Positions 1 to 4,717 of a stretch of DNA of 7,211 nt are shown here, in pieces. The stretch's first letter is position 1. Each line of letters opens with the position of its first letter. The notes below the pieces were generated by a model that saw only the letters and a list, made by a program, of their open reading frames with translations, did not search any database and was not told the DNA's origin. The stretch spans positions 1 through 7,211 of the forward strand of contig CAJTZR010000096.1 in the NCBI GenBank assembly GCA_910584035.1, written 5' to 3'. A program made the position numbers and the translations under genes. This stretch comes from an uncultured Christensenella sp. GTDB taxonomy: Bacteria > Bacillota > Clostridia > Christensenellales > UBA3700.

Positions 1-119
1 GTAACTGATGTTGATTCAAACTGGAAGTGCTTGCATCAGCAAGCAGTATTGCACTCGCAATACAAAATTTTAAGCGGGCTTAAAATTTACTTCTCATAGT
101 TTATATTATCTAAAGTTAT
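1..119 (+). repeat. Structured repeat, copy A
   Basis: Outer pairing is possible between GTAACT (1-6) and AGTTAT (114-119), but it is tentative. AAACT (18-22) pairs with AGTTT (98-102), and a bulge at 95-97 separates this from the closing stem GGAAGT/ACTTCT (23-28/89-94). Inside are three hairpins: GCTTGC/GCAAGC with loop ATCA, GTATTGC/GCAATAC with loop ACTC, and an 11-base-pair stem 65-75/78-88. The copy may be cut at its left end by the window edge. Confidence 0.6.
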
Positions 120-184
120 CCATATACCCCACAAAAAAGCTATTTTGTGGGGACCCCGATAAGCACCCGAAAGGGTATTTTGCA
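120..184 (+). other. Linker between the two repeat domains, with two hairpins
   Basis: CCCCACAAAA (127-136) pairs perfectly with TTTTGTGGGG (143-152) around a 6-base loop. ACCC (165-168) and GGGT (173-176) close a GAAA tetraloop. Neither is followed by a T run, so they do not look like terminators on the + strand. The linker occurs once, between the two domains, and is more G+C-rich than its surroundings. Confidence 0.55.
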
Positions 185-299
185 GTAACTGATGTTAATG
201 CAAAAAGTGTCGGCTTGAATTATTAAGCAAGAAGCGTTAGCTTTTGTTTAAATTTGAGTTTTCTCAAATTTAACGACACATTATTTTTATTTAGTATAC
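185..299 (+). repeat. Structured repeat, copy B
   Basis: Aligned base for base with copy A, without gaps over 90 positions. AAAAA (202-206) pairs with TTTTT (284-288), with a bulge ATTA (280-283) at the same place as the bulge in copy A. The closing stem GTGTCG/CGACAC (207-212/274-279) replaces GGAAGT/ACTTCT. The hairpins are GCTTGA/TTAAGC (213-228), AGAAGC/GCTTTT (230-245) and an 11-base-pair stem 248-258/263-273 with a TTTT loop. An outer pairing of GTA+ACT (185-190) with AGT+TAC (293-299, one bulged A) is possible but weak. Confidence 0.6.
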
Positions 300-322
300 A
301 GCACGTTTTGAATGTTTGTCAA
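293..322 (-). promoter_or_regulatory. Possible leftward sigma-A promoter
   Basis: On the - strand TTGACA (317-322) lies 18 bases from TATACT (293-298). It would fire leftward into the structured repeats. It conflicts with reading those repeats as a + strand RNA and overlaps the possible outer stem of copy B. It could instead serve a gene to the left of the window or give antisense transcription. In DNA this AT-rich a chance match is possible. Confidence 0.35.
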
Positions 323-529
323 TACAAATTGTATGATAATTAATACTTTAAGGAAATTTTTGTAAATTGTTAACTAAATGATTGTGAATAAATCAAATTT
401 ATAAGCTGTTTAGCAGTTTTAATAATAAGGCAATAAATTATTTTTGAAAATATTGTCAAATGAATATACTTTAACAATTGTCAATACCAAAGAAGGTTTG
501 TAAATACTTTAATATATTCTTTGTTAGTT
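300..529. other. AT-rich intergenic stretch without a gene
   Basis: I see no coding region. ATACAA/TTGTAT around one central A (322-334) is a 13-base inverted repeat. CAAAGAA (488-494) and TTCTTTG (517-523) could form a weak hairpin with a 22-base loop downstream of the acetyltransferase gene on the - strand. It lacks the compact stem and T run of a convincing terminator. Confidence 0.5.
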
Positions 530-973
530 TTAATTTAAAGTTTTTTCCAAATAAATCATATCTATGAGTTGCTTTCCGTTTTCAAAAATAGGGTGGTCAT
601 AATTATCTTTGAAAAAATTTTTAATAGTAAAGCTTTTTGAAAAGCCACATTTTTCATAAAAAGGTATTGTATAGTCACTATCTCCAGTGCCTACAATAAC
701 CTTAGTAAATTGATTTTTGTATTTATTGCAAATAAAATCTATAAGCGTTCTGCCATAACCTTGCTTATGGTAAGTAGGTAATACTGCTAGATTTTTAATT
801 TCCAAAACTTTCTTTTGTAATTCACATACTACAATTTCACCTTTTATTCCGTTATCGTCAAGTACATACATAACTGAATTGTCAATATACTTGTCAATCA
901 TACTTTCTTGTTCATCTGCAAGCAGTAGTAGTGATAGATATTCTTTTTTATTTGTTACTTGATAAATTTTCAT
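530..973 (-). CDS. GNAT family N-acetyltransferase
   Basis: This is a cytoplasmic enzyme expected to move an acetyl group from acetyl-CoA to an amine; the substrate cannot be told. The 147-residue length is right for a single GNAT domain. Visible marks are the beta-4 strand EIKNLAV (58-64), P66, the CoA pyrophosphate loop Q71-G-Y-G74 followed by helix RTLIDFI, and FYEKCGF near residues 105-112, the usual beta-6/alpha-4 segment. The tail (NFF, then PIFENG, DM, L) resembles the Bacillus YvbK-type subgroup from memory; that placement is an inference. The start ATG is preceded by GGTGAAAT on the - strand, a modest ribosome binding site. It stands alone: the repeats lie downstream and more than 300 bases separate it from the operon behind it. 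No clear promoter could be chosen. Confidence 0.9.
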   Translation of the reverse strand: MKIYQVTNKKEYLSLLLLADEQESMIDKYIDNSVMYVLDDNGIKGEIVVCELQKKVLEIKNLAVLPTYHKQGYGRTLIDFICNKYKNQFTKVIVGTGDSDYTIPFYEKCGFSKSFTIKNFFKDNYDHPIFENGKQLIDMIYLEKTLN

Positions 974-1280
974 ATTTCACCATTTAATTTTTTAATAAAG
1001 TATTGTTTACATTTAAAGTAATGACAACATATGTTAAATTTATAAAATATTTGTTTTATTAGTTTTCGGTTTTAAATGATTTTAAACAAATTGATTAAAA
1101 TTTTGCATTATGTCAGTTAAATTGCTATTTTAAAAAAGATTTCTTAGTTAGTATATTTAACAAATCTATTAGACAAATCACACTAATTAAAAATCACATA
1201 CCTTATGTTATAAATTAAGCATTAATTTTTTTATAATTAAAAAATTCCATTGTCATTTAGTTTTAAAAATTAAATATATT
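974..1280. other. AT-rich intergenic stretch, upstream of the acetyltransferase
   Basis: No coding region or RNA is evident. The 5' region of the leftward acetyltransferase gene must lie here. TTGTCA followed by poor -10 candidates is seen on the - strand near 1010-1030, but the spacing is wrong for a confident promoter. The 11-mer TTGTCATTTAG at 1250-1260 recurs at 2604-2614. Confidence 0.5.
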
Positions 1281-1328
1281 AAAATAAAAAGCACCCTAAA
1301 CAACTTTAAAAACGTTATTTAGCGGTGC
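1281..1328 (-). terminator. Intrinsic terminator of the kinase-like/C_GCAxxG operon
   Basis: On the - strand GCACC-CTAAA-AAC pairs with GTT-TTTAG-GGTGC (plus-strand arms 1314-1328 and 1291-1304), with one bulged G and one G-T pair. The T run TTTTTATTTT follows at once (1290-1281). It lies 24 bases past the stop codon of the C_GCAxxG_C_C gene, exactly where the operon should end. Confidence 0.85.
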
Positions 1329-1352
1329 ATTTTGTTGTTTTATTTTGTTAAC

Positions 1353-1814
1353 TTATTTTGTAATAATGCCTTTATCAACTAAGTAATCTTCAGTAATTTT
1401 TGTAGCATCAAGTATAAACTTTACACAAGGACGAGTAGCGTAGTACTCAGCAGTTCTTTCAGATGGTACATAGTCTTTTGTGATATTTTTCATATTTTTC
1501 AACAATTCACCACAAAGTAAACTTCCATTCATTTCCTCAAATTGGTCAGTTAAGCTACGAACTTTTTCATAAACATCTTTTTTGTCGTCAGCTACATTAC
1601 CTAAAGTGTCTTTAAGTACACCTAACACCATACCTATACCGCTAACAGCACCGCATAAATTCCTTGTTTTTGCAAAGCCACCGCCAAAAGCACTGCTTAT
1701 TTTTAAAAGTAGTTCCTTGTCGATTGGCAAATCGTCTGCAAATGCCATAATAACTGCTTGAGCACAATTGTATCCTTCTTTAAAGCACTCATAAGCCCTC
1801 ATTTGTCTATCCAT
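1353..1814 (-). CDS. C_GCAxxG_C_C family (redox-type cysteine) protein
   Basis: This is a small cytoplasmic protein of 153 residues from the C_GCAxxG_C_C family, common in anaerobic Firmicutes and named after its spaced cysteines. Its biochemical role is not established. The conserved residues are present: GYNCAQAV (C17), FGGGFAKTRNLCGAVSG (C54, with the CGAxxG core), GSLLCGELL (C101) and RPCVKFI (C130), plus an extra C10. The spacing suggests a metal or cluster site or a redox thiol set, which is inference. The ATG at 1814 has GGAGG 7 bases upstream, inside the end of the preceding kinase-like gene, whose stop is only 2 bases before this start. The two are therefore translationally coupled and share the promoter at 2507-2535. 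Confidence 0.92.
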   Translation of the reverse strand: MDRQMRAYECFKEGYNCAQAVIMAFADDLPIDKELLLKISSAFGGGFAKTRNLCGAVSGIGMVLGVLKDTLGNVADDKKDVYEKVRSLTDQFEEMNGSLLCGELLKNMKNITKDYVPSERTAEYYATRPCVKFILDATKITEDYLVDKGIITK

Positions 1815-1816
1815 TA

Positions 1817-2443
1817 TTATTTTTCCTCCAATTGTTGTAGATAGTTAAAAATTATTTCTGCCACTTTTTCAAGTGATAATTTTGATGTGTTTATTGTTAT
1901 ATCATAGTTGCTTATGTCACCCCAAATTTTGTCTGTATAACCATTATAATATTGATCTCTATGTTTATCCGCTTTAAGTATATATTTATCAATATTTTTT
2001 ACATCAGTTATACCATATTTGTTTACTATTCTGTCACGTCTAGCGTCCATATCTGCGTGTAAGAAAACTTTTACTAAATTTTCTTTTCCTTCAAGCACAT
2101 AATCTGCACAACGTCCAACAATAACGCAAGGTTTTTCCGCAACTTCTTTTATAACTTCGCTTTGTGCAAAATAAACTTTGTCATTAATAACCATATCTGT
2201 ATATGTTGTGCTATAAAAACTGCCAATACCAGTAGAGTATCCAAACATACTTGCAAATTTACTTGTAGCTTTTTCGTCAAATTCCTTATAAAATTCTGGA
2301 TTGACACCATTCTTTTCCGCAGCAAGCTTAATTAAATCAGTATCATAGTAGTTTATGCCTAATTTTTCCGCAAGTAATTTGCCAACTGTTCTACCACCAC
2401 AGCCATATTGTCTAGCTAAAGTAATAACAAAATTATTTTTCAT
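1817..2443 (-). CDS. Cytidylate kinase-like family protein (Cytidylate_kin2 type)
   Basis: This 208-residue cytoplasmic protein has the fold of nucleoside monophosphate kinases. Near the N terminus, VITLARQYGCGGRTVGKLLAEKLG carries the family's glycine-rich loop (G14-C-G-G-R18); it differs from a classical P-loop by lacking the GKS/T ending. YYDTDLI (32-38) and VIVGRCADYVL (about 107-117) are typical of the family, as is the arginine-rich HADMDARRDRI segment that corresponds to the lid. True CMP kinase (Cmk) has a standard P-loop, so the usual Cmk role should not be assumed; the substrate is unknown. The gene is first in a two-gene operon with the C_GCAxxG_C_C protein. The start ATG has GGGGGA a few bases upstream, and a perfect consensus promoter lies about 60-90 bases upstream. 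Confidence 0.9.
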   Translation of the reverse strand: MKNNFVITLARQYGCGGRTVGKLLAEKLGINYYDTDLIKLAAEKNGVNPEFYKEFDEKATSKFASMFGYSTGIGSFYSTTYTDMVINDKVYFAQSEVIKEVAEKPCVIVGRCADYVLEGKENLVKVFLHADMDARRDRIVNKYGITDVKNIDKYILKADKHRDQYYNGYTDKIWGDISNYDITINTSKLSLEKVAEIIFNYLQQLEEK

Positions 2444-2457
2444 ATTTCCCCCAATAT

Positions 2458-2486
2458 TTTAGTTGTTACTAAAATGTAACTAAAAA
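2458..2486 (-). promoter_or_regulatory. Stem-loop in the leader of the kinase-like operon
   Basis: On the - strand TTTTAGTTAC pairs with GTAAC and TAAAA, leaving a 3-base bulge (AAC) and a loop ATTTTA. It lies between the expected transcription start near 2500 and the ribosome binding site. It could be an operator dyad or an RNA element; nothing in the sequence decides which. There is no T run after it that would make it a terminator. Confidence 0.45.
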
Positions 2487-2506
2487 GACAAGTATTATCT
2501 TTTTAT

Positions 2507-2535
2507 ATTATATAATTTAAACTATAATTTGTCAA
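2507..2535 (-). promoter_or_regulatory. Perfect consensus sigma-A promoter of the kinase-like operon
   Basis: On the - strand TTGACA (2530-2535) is followed after exactly 17 bases by TATAAT (2507-2512). Transcription should start near 2500 and give a leader of about 57 bases before the kinase-like gene. A full consensus match suggests strong basal transcription unless a repressor acts. Confidence 0.85.
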
Positions 2536-2603
2536 TATCTATTTGTTAAAAAAGTTGATTATTTATTTGAAATTTAATGCCTAATATGCTTAAAATTTAT
2601 AAA

Positions 2604-2632
2604 TTGTCATTTAGATTTTGTGTCAGTAAAAT
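2604..2632 (+). promoter_or_regulatory. Possible upstream promoter for the mechanosensitive channel gene
   Basis: TTGTCA (2604-2609) and TAAAAT (2627-2632) have a 17-base spacer. It would give a leader of about 110 bases. It is less likely than the site nearer the gene. Confidence 0.3.
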
Positions 2633-2690
2633 TATATGCTTGAAAATTGCTAAAAAAGTATAAAGTTATGCAAATTTTTTTTAAATTTTA

Positions 2691-2719
2691 TTGTAATATA
2701 TGGGAAAATGTGGTAAAAT
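2691..2719 (+). promoter_or_regulatory. Likely promoter of the mechanosensitive channel gene
   Basis: TTGTAA (2691-2696) and TAAAAT (2714-2719) are 17 bases apart. TGG directly before the -10 fits an extended -10 element (TGn). Transcription would start about 25 bases before the ATG. Confidence 0.55.
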
Positions 2720-2751
2720 AAATATATAAAATAAAAAGGCGGTAAAAATAT

Positions 2752-3651
2752 ATGTTGTCATTACTATCATCTGCTGGTTGGGACAACTTTGTTGCTGGAT
2801 TTAATTCTTTTATGGATACAATGACAAAGTTTTTTACATCTGGTTTAGGTAAAATCGTATTATTTATTCTTGTTGCAATCGCTGGCTTTATTGCTATAAA
2901 ACTAGTTATTAAAATGTTAAAAAGTATGGGCAAGAAAGTCAAACTTGACCAAACTGTTTACAAATTTATTGTAACAGTTATCAAATTTGTGCTTTGGGTA
3001 CTTTATGTTTTAACTTTACTTTCAATTGTTGGTGTACCAATTACAAGCTTAGTTGCTGTTATTACTGCATTGACTTTAGGTATCACTCTTGCTATTCAAT
3101 CAAGTGTGTCAAACCTTGCAAACGGCATAATTCTACTTGCAAATAAACCATTTAAAATTGGTGACTTTGTTGAGATTAACGGCGTTAGTGGTACAGTAGT
3201 GGATATTAGCATTTTCAATACAAAACTTCGCACTGCAAACAATGAGGTTGTTACAATGCCACACAATGTGACTATTAATAATCCGATTGTTGATTTTACA
3301 AGTCTTGAAATGAGACGTATTGCAATTGATGTGTCTGTTAGTTATGATAGTGATGTAAACAAAGTAAAAGAGGTATTATATCAAGTTATAAAGGAACAAG
3401 ATTTGGTTTTACAAGACCAAGCAAATAGTGTAAATCTTTCAAAAATGAATTCAAGTTCAATTGATTTTTCTGTAAAAGTATGGACTGCTACTGAAAATTA
3501 TTGGGATTGCTTCTTTGCTTTAAATGAAAGTGTATTTAACAAATTGAATGAGAATGATATTGAAATTCCATACAATAAGCTTGATGTGTTTATTAAAAAT
3601 AATGAGCCAAAGCAAATTGAGTTTAACAGCTCTAAGAATAAAAAAGATTAA
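2752..3651 (+). CDS. mscS: MscS family small-conductance mechanosensitive ion channel
   Basis: This is an inner membrane channel that opens when membrane tension rises and releases solutes during hypo-osmotic shock; MscS proteins work as heptamers. The 299-residue length is close to E. coli MscS (286). Three hydrophobic helices are visible: about 34-56, 70-95 and 98-130. The third is the pore helix with AVITALTLGITLAIQSSVSNLANG. The beta domain starts at NKPFKIGDFVEINGVSGTV (131-149), followed by IFNTKLRTANNEVVTMPH and NNPIVDFT, all typical MscS signatures, then the C-terminal alpha/beta part and a lysine-rich end. S117 stands where E. coli MscS has its kink glycine (QGSLSN). AGGCGG (2737-2742) lies 9 bases before the ATG. 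It appears to be monocistronic and divergent from the kinase-like operon. Confidence 0.95.
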   Translation: MLSLLSSAGWDNFVAGFNSFMDTMTKFFTSGLGKIVLFILVAIAGFIAIKLVIKMLKSMGKKVKLDQTVYKFIVTVIKFVLWVLYVLTLLSIVGVPITSLVAVITALTLGITLAIQSSVSNLANGIILLANKPFKIGDFVEINGVSGTVVDISIFNTKLRTANNEVVTMPHNVTINNPIVDFTSLEMRRIAIDVSVSYDSDVNKVKEVLYQVIKEQDLVLQDQANSVNLSKMNSSSIDFSVKVWTATENYWDCFFALNESVFNKLNENDIEIPYNKLDVFIKNNEPKQIEFNSSKNKKD

Positions 3652-3714
3652 TTTAATTGAGTAATCGCAGATTAATGCAAATGTTGTACGTAATATTAAT
3701 TTAAAAAATAATAA

Positions 3715-3756
3715 AAAAGTGATTGTGGCAGTGGTTATATCATAACAATTACTTTT
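3715..3756 (+). terminator. Likely terminator of mscS
   Basis: AAAAGTGATTGT (3715-3726) pairs over 12 positions, one of them G-T, with ACAATTACTTTT (3745-3756); TTATTAGTTT follows. The 18-base loop contains part of a second small dyad (GTTAT/ATAAC). The left flank is A-rich, so it could also terminate transcription from the right. It lies 64 bases past the mscS stop. Confidence 0.55.
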
Positions 3757-3852
3757 ATTAGTTTCAAATACAACATTATCCAACAAGTATATTTTAATAA
3801 AAAAGCTTGTTACAAACAACAATACTCAAAAATTATTAAAATTTGTAATACA

Positions 3853-3885
3853 AAAACATACTATCCGAACAAGATAGTATGTTTT
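3853..3885. terminator. Perfect 13-base-pair terminator-like hairpin
   Basis: AAAACATACTATC (3853-3865) and GATAGTATGTTTT (3873-3885) pair without mismatch around the loop CGAACAA. GTTTTGG follows on the right, and the left flank is A-rich, so it could act in both directions. It is the strongest hairpin in the long noncoding stretch and about 200 bases past mscS. Confidence 0.6.
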
Positions 3886-3946
3886 GTTTTGGAACAAAAT
3901 AAATACTAGCAATGCTGGTGTGAATAAAAAGCTTAAGCGACAGTGA

Positions 3947-3974
3947 TTGAAAATATAAACCCCATTGATATAAT
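3947..3974 (+). promoter_or_regulatory. Possible promoter with no gene after it
   Basis: TTGAAA (3947-3952) and TATAAT (3969-3974) have a 16-base spacer. Transcription would begin near 3981. A small hairpin ACTAGC/GCTGGT (3905-3919) lies just upstream. No open reading frame of useful length follows. Confidence 0.45.
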
Positions 3975-4005
3975 AAATGTGGTTCTTATCGCATTTATAA
4001 AATTT

Positions 4006-4012
4006 AAGGAGG
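4006..4012 (+). promoter_or_regulatory. Orphan Shine-Dalgarno sequence
   Basis: AAGGAGG is a near-perfect ribosome binding site, but no ATG or GTG lies within 5-13 bases. The only nearby TTG gives TTG-GCA-TAA, a dead end. With the promoter upstream this looks like the remains of a gene start, or a chance match. Confidence 0.4.
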
Positions 4013-4177
4013 CTAACTATACTTTGGCATAAAAAATAAATGTTTGACTTATTCAAAAGTAATAATGCTTGATATAACAGAGTTTAAATTTTAATTAAAA
4101 AATTATTTGTTTGATAAATGCTTAATAATTGTTTTATGATTAGCGGTGATTATTGTTAATTGTATAAATATGATAAA

Positions 4178-4259
4178 ATGGTAAGACCATAATACTAATA
4201 ACAAACTGGTAATATCCGCTGTTATGGATGGTGAGACTGAGGGAGTATTAAAGTATTAT
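4178..4259 (+). other. Foldable element of unknown role
   Basis: ATGGT/ACCAT form a hairpin with a 3-base loop (4178-4190). In an alternative fold ATAATACT (4189-4196) pairs perfectly with AGTATTAT (4252-4259), enclosing ATAACA/TGTTAT (4198-4203/4220-4225). The two folds share 4189-4190, so they partly exclude each other. The enclosed stretch is richer in G+C than its flanks. I could not match it to a riboswitch consensus that I know. Confidence 0.3.
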
Positions 4260-4331
4260 CTTATTATAATTTGCAAGTGGAATAAAAACTATAATGCTGT
4301 TGATACAAAAGGGAATATAATTGTCATTCAG

Positions 4332-4350
4332 TACATAAAGTAGTTATGTA
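4332..4350. promoter_or_regulatory. 19-base interrupted palindrome
   Basis: TACATAA (4332-4338) and TTATGTA (4344-4350) are exact inverted repeats around AGTAG. It lies about 80 bases upstream of the consensus promoter at 4428. The size suits an operator, but no regulator can be named. Confidence 0.3.
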
Positions 4351-4427
4351 TTAATCATTATGTGAATTAGTTGTATAATTGTATTTTTAAGCTTACGAAA
4401 AAAAATAGAAAAATTATAAAAAATCAC

Positions 4428-4456
4428 TTGACAAATATATTGCGTATAAGTATAAT
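4428..4456 (+). promoter_or_regulatory. Perfect consensus sigma-A promoter, probable feo operon promoter
   Basis: TTGACA (4428-4433) and TATAAT (4451-4456) are separated by exactly 17 bases. Transcription should start near 4463. It is the best promoter between mscS and feoA, and the next gene on this strand is feoA at 5005, so the leader would be about 540 bases. A weaker promoter nearer feoA, or a separate small RNA from this site, cannot be excluded. Confidence 0.8.
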
Positions 4457-4462
4457 ATAGGC

Positions 4463-4487
4463 AGAGTTAAAAGTTAAACTCTTTTTT
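4463..4487 (+). terminator. Weak terminator-like hairpin at the start of the leader
   Basis: AGAGTT (4463-4468) pairs with AACTCT (4477-4482), and six T follow (4482-4487). It would sit at the very 5' end of the transcript from the promoter at 4428. That is too early for classical termination, so a 5'-stabilising stem or an early pause site is more likely. Confidence 0.3.
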
Positions 4488-4489
4488 AA

Positions 4490-4522
4490 ATGACTTTTGG
4501 TTCGCATATGCGAACTTGTCAT
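4490..4522. promoter_or_regulatory. 16-base perfect palindrome, candidate operator or leader hairpin
   Basis: GTTCGCATATGCGAAC (4500-4515) is its own reverse complement and is flanked by ATGAC (4490-4494) and GTCAT (4518-4522), a second inverted pair. It starts about 37 bases past the expected transcription start of the consensus promoter, a good place for a repressor roadblock. As RNA it makes a GTTCGC/GCGAAC stem with an ATAT loop. It is not a Fur box of the GATAATGATAATCATTATC type that I know. An iron-responsive or other metal regulator is an inference from the feo genes downstream. Confidence 0.55.
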
Positions 4523-4552
4523 AAAGCAGATAACAAGGCTTGAAAAGCAGAT
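4523..4552 (+). repeat. Short direct repeat AAAGCAGAT, two copies 21 bases apart
   Basis: AAAGCAGAT occurs at 4523-4531 and 4544-4552, just past the palindrome. The start-to-start distance of 21 bases equals about two helical turns, which would suit paired protein binding. Chance is possible. Confidence 0.35.
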
Positions 4553-4575
4553 TAATAATTAAATTAAATTTATAA

Positions 4576-4670
4576 TTTTTTAAGAGTTTAATTTTAAATT
4601 TTGAAATAACTTTTTTAAAGTTTAATTTTAAATTTTGTTATATCTTTTTAAAGTTTAATTGAAAAAATTT
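4576..4670 (+). repeat. AT-only tandem repeat, about 2.7 copies of a 33-35 base unit
   Basis: The 18-mer GTTTAATTTTAAATTTTG occurs at 4586-4603 and again at 4620-4637. A truncated third copy with AAAGTTTAATT starts at 4650. Each copy is preceded by a run of five or six T. It lies in the presumed feo leader. Confidence 0.7.
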
Positions 4671-4695
4671 GCAATAGTTTTTAGTGAGTTAAATT

Positions 4696-4717
4696 TAAAA
4701 TGCTTTATGGCATTTTA
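4696..4717 (+). other. Small hairpin in the presumed feo leader
   Basis: TAAAATGC (4696-4703) pairs with GCATTTTA (4710-4717) around TTTATG. There is no T run after the stem, so it is not a clear terminator. Confidence 0.4.

Larger units (their letters stand above)
1..299 (+). ncRNA. Candidate structured noncoding RNA with two tandem cloverleaf domains (class not recognised)
   Basis: Seen directly: two domains (from 1 and from 185) begin with the same 12-mer GTAACTGATGTT and fold alike. Domain A has closing stem 23-28/89-94, then hairpins 29-44, 46-63 and 65-88. Domain B has closing stem 207-212/274-279, then hairpins 213-228, 230-245 and 248-273. The junctions hold only 0-2 unpaired bases. 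By hand count only about 50 of 90 aligned bases agree, yet most stems persist through paired changes. The strand is inferred from G-T pairs (33-40 equivalent in B, 231-244, 23-94), which work as G-U on the + strand but would be A-C mismatches on the - strand, and from a GAAA tetraloop at 169-172. The run of T after domain B (284-292) could mark a 3' end. The left boundary is outside the window. A DNA-level palindromic repeat is the main alternative. Confidence 0.5.

Noticed and set aside
207..279. Cloverleaf of 73 bases that resembles a tRNA in size
   Set aside because: There is no TTC-type T loop, no D-loop GG, no 7-base anticodon loop (all loops are 4 bases in copy B) and no acceptor end, so it is not a tRNA.
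1..299. CRISPR array or integron attachment sites
   Set aside because: Only two copies exist, 184 bases apart, with conservation limited mainly to the first 20 bases, and they lack the short uniform repeats of CRISPR or the GTTRRRY core sites of attC.
2688..2942. Leftward reading frame of 84 codons across the mscS start
   Set aside because: It lies antisense to the clearly conserved MscS coding frame and matches no family.
3520..4056. Two leftward reading frames of 100 and 76 codons past mscS
   Set aside because: Their Phe/Ile/Leu/Asn-rich content is typical of AT-rich noncoding DNA; one overlaps mscS and both span terminator-like hairpins without ribosome binding sites.
4224..4343. Small rightward frame of 39 codons beginning MDGETEG
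   Set aside because: It has no ribosome binding site and no recognisable family, and the start of the frame lies inside a foldable segment. It could be a remnant but cannot be supported.
4500..4515. LexA (SOS) box
   Set aside because: The Gram-positive LexA site has GAAC at the left and GTTC at the right; here the half-sites are in the opposite order, and the gene context is iron transport.
4490..4543. Possible 17-residue leader peptide spanning the palindrome
   Set aside because: No Shine-Dalgarno sequence precedes the ATG; the upstream bases are a T run and A-rich.
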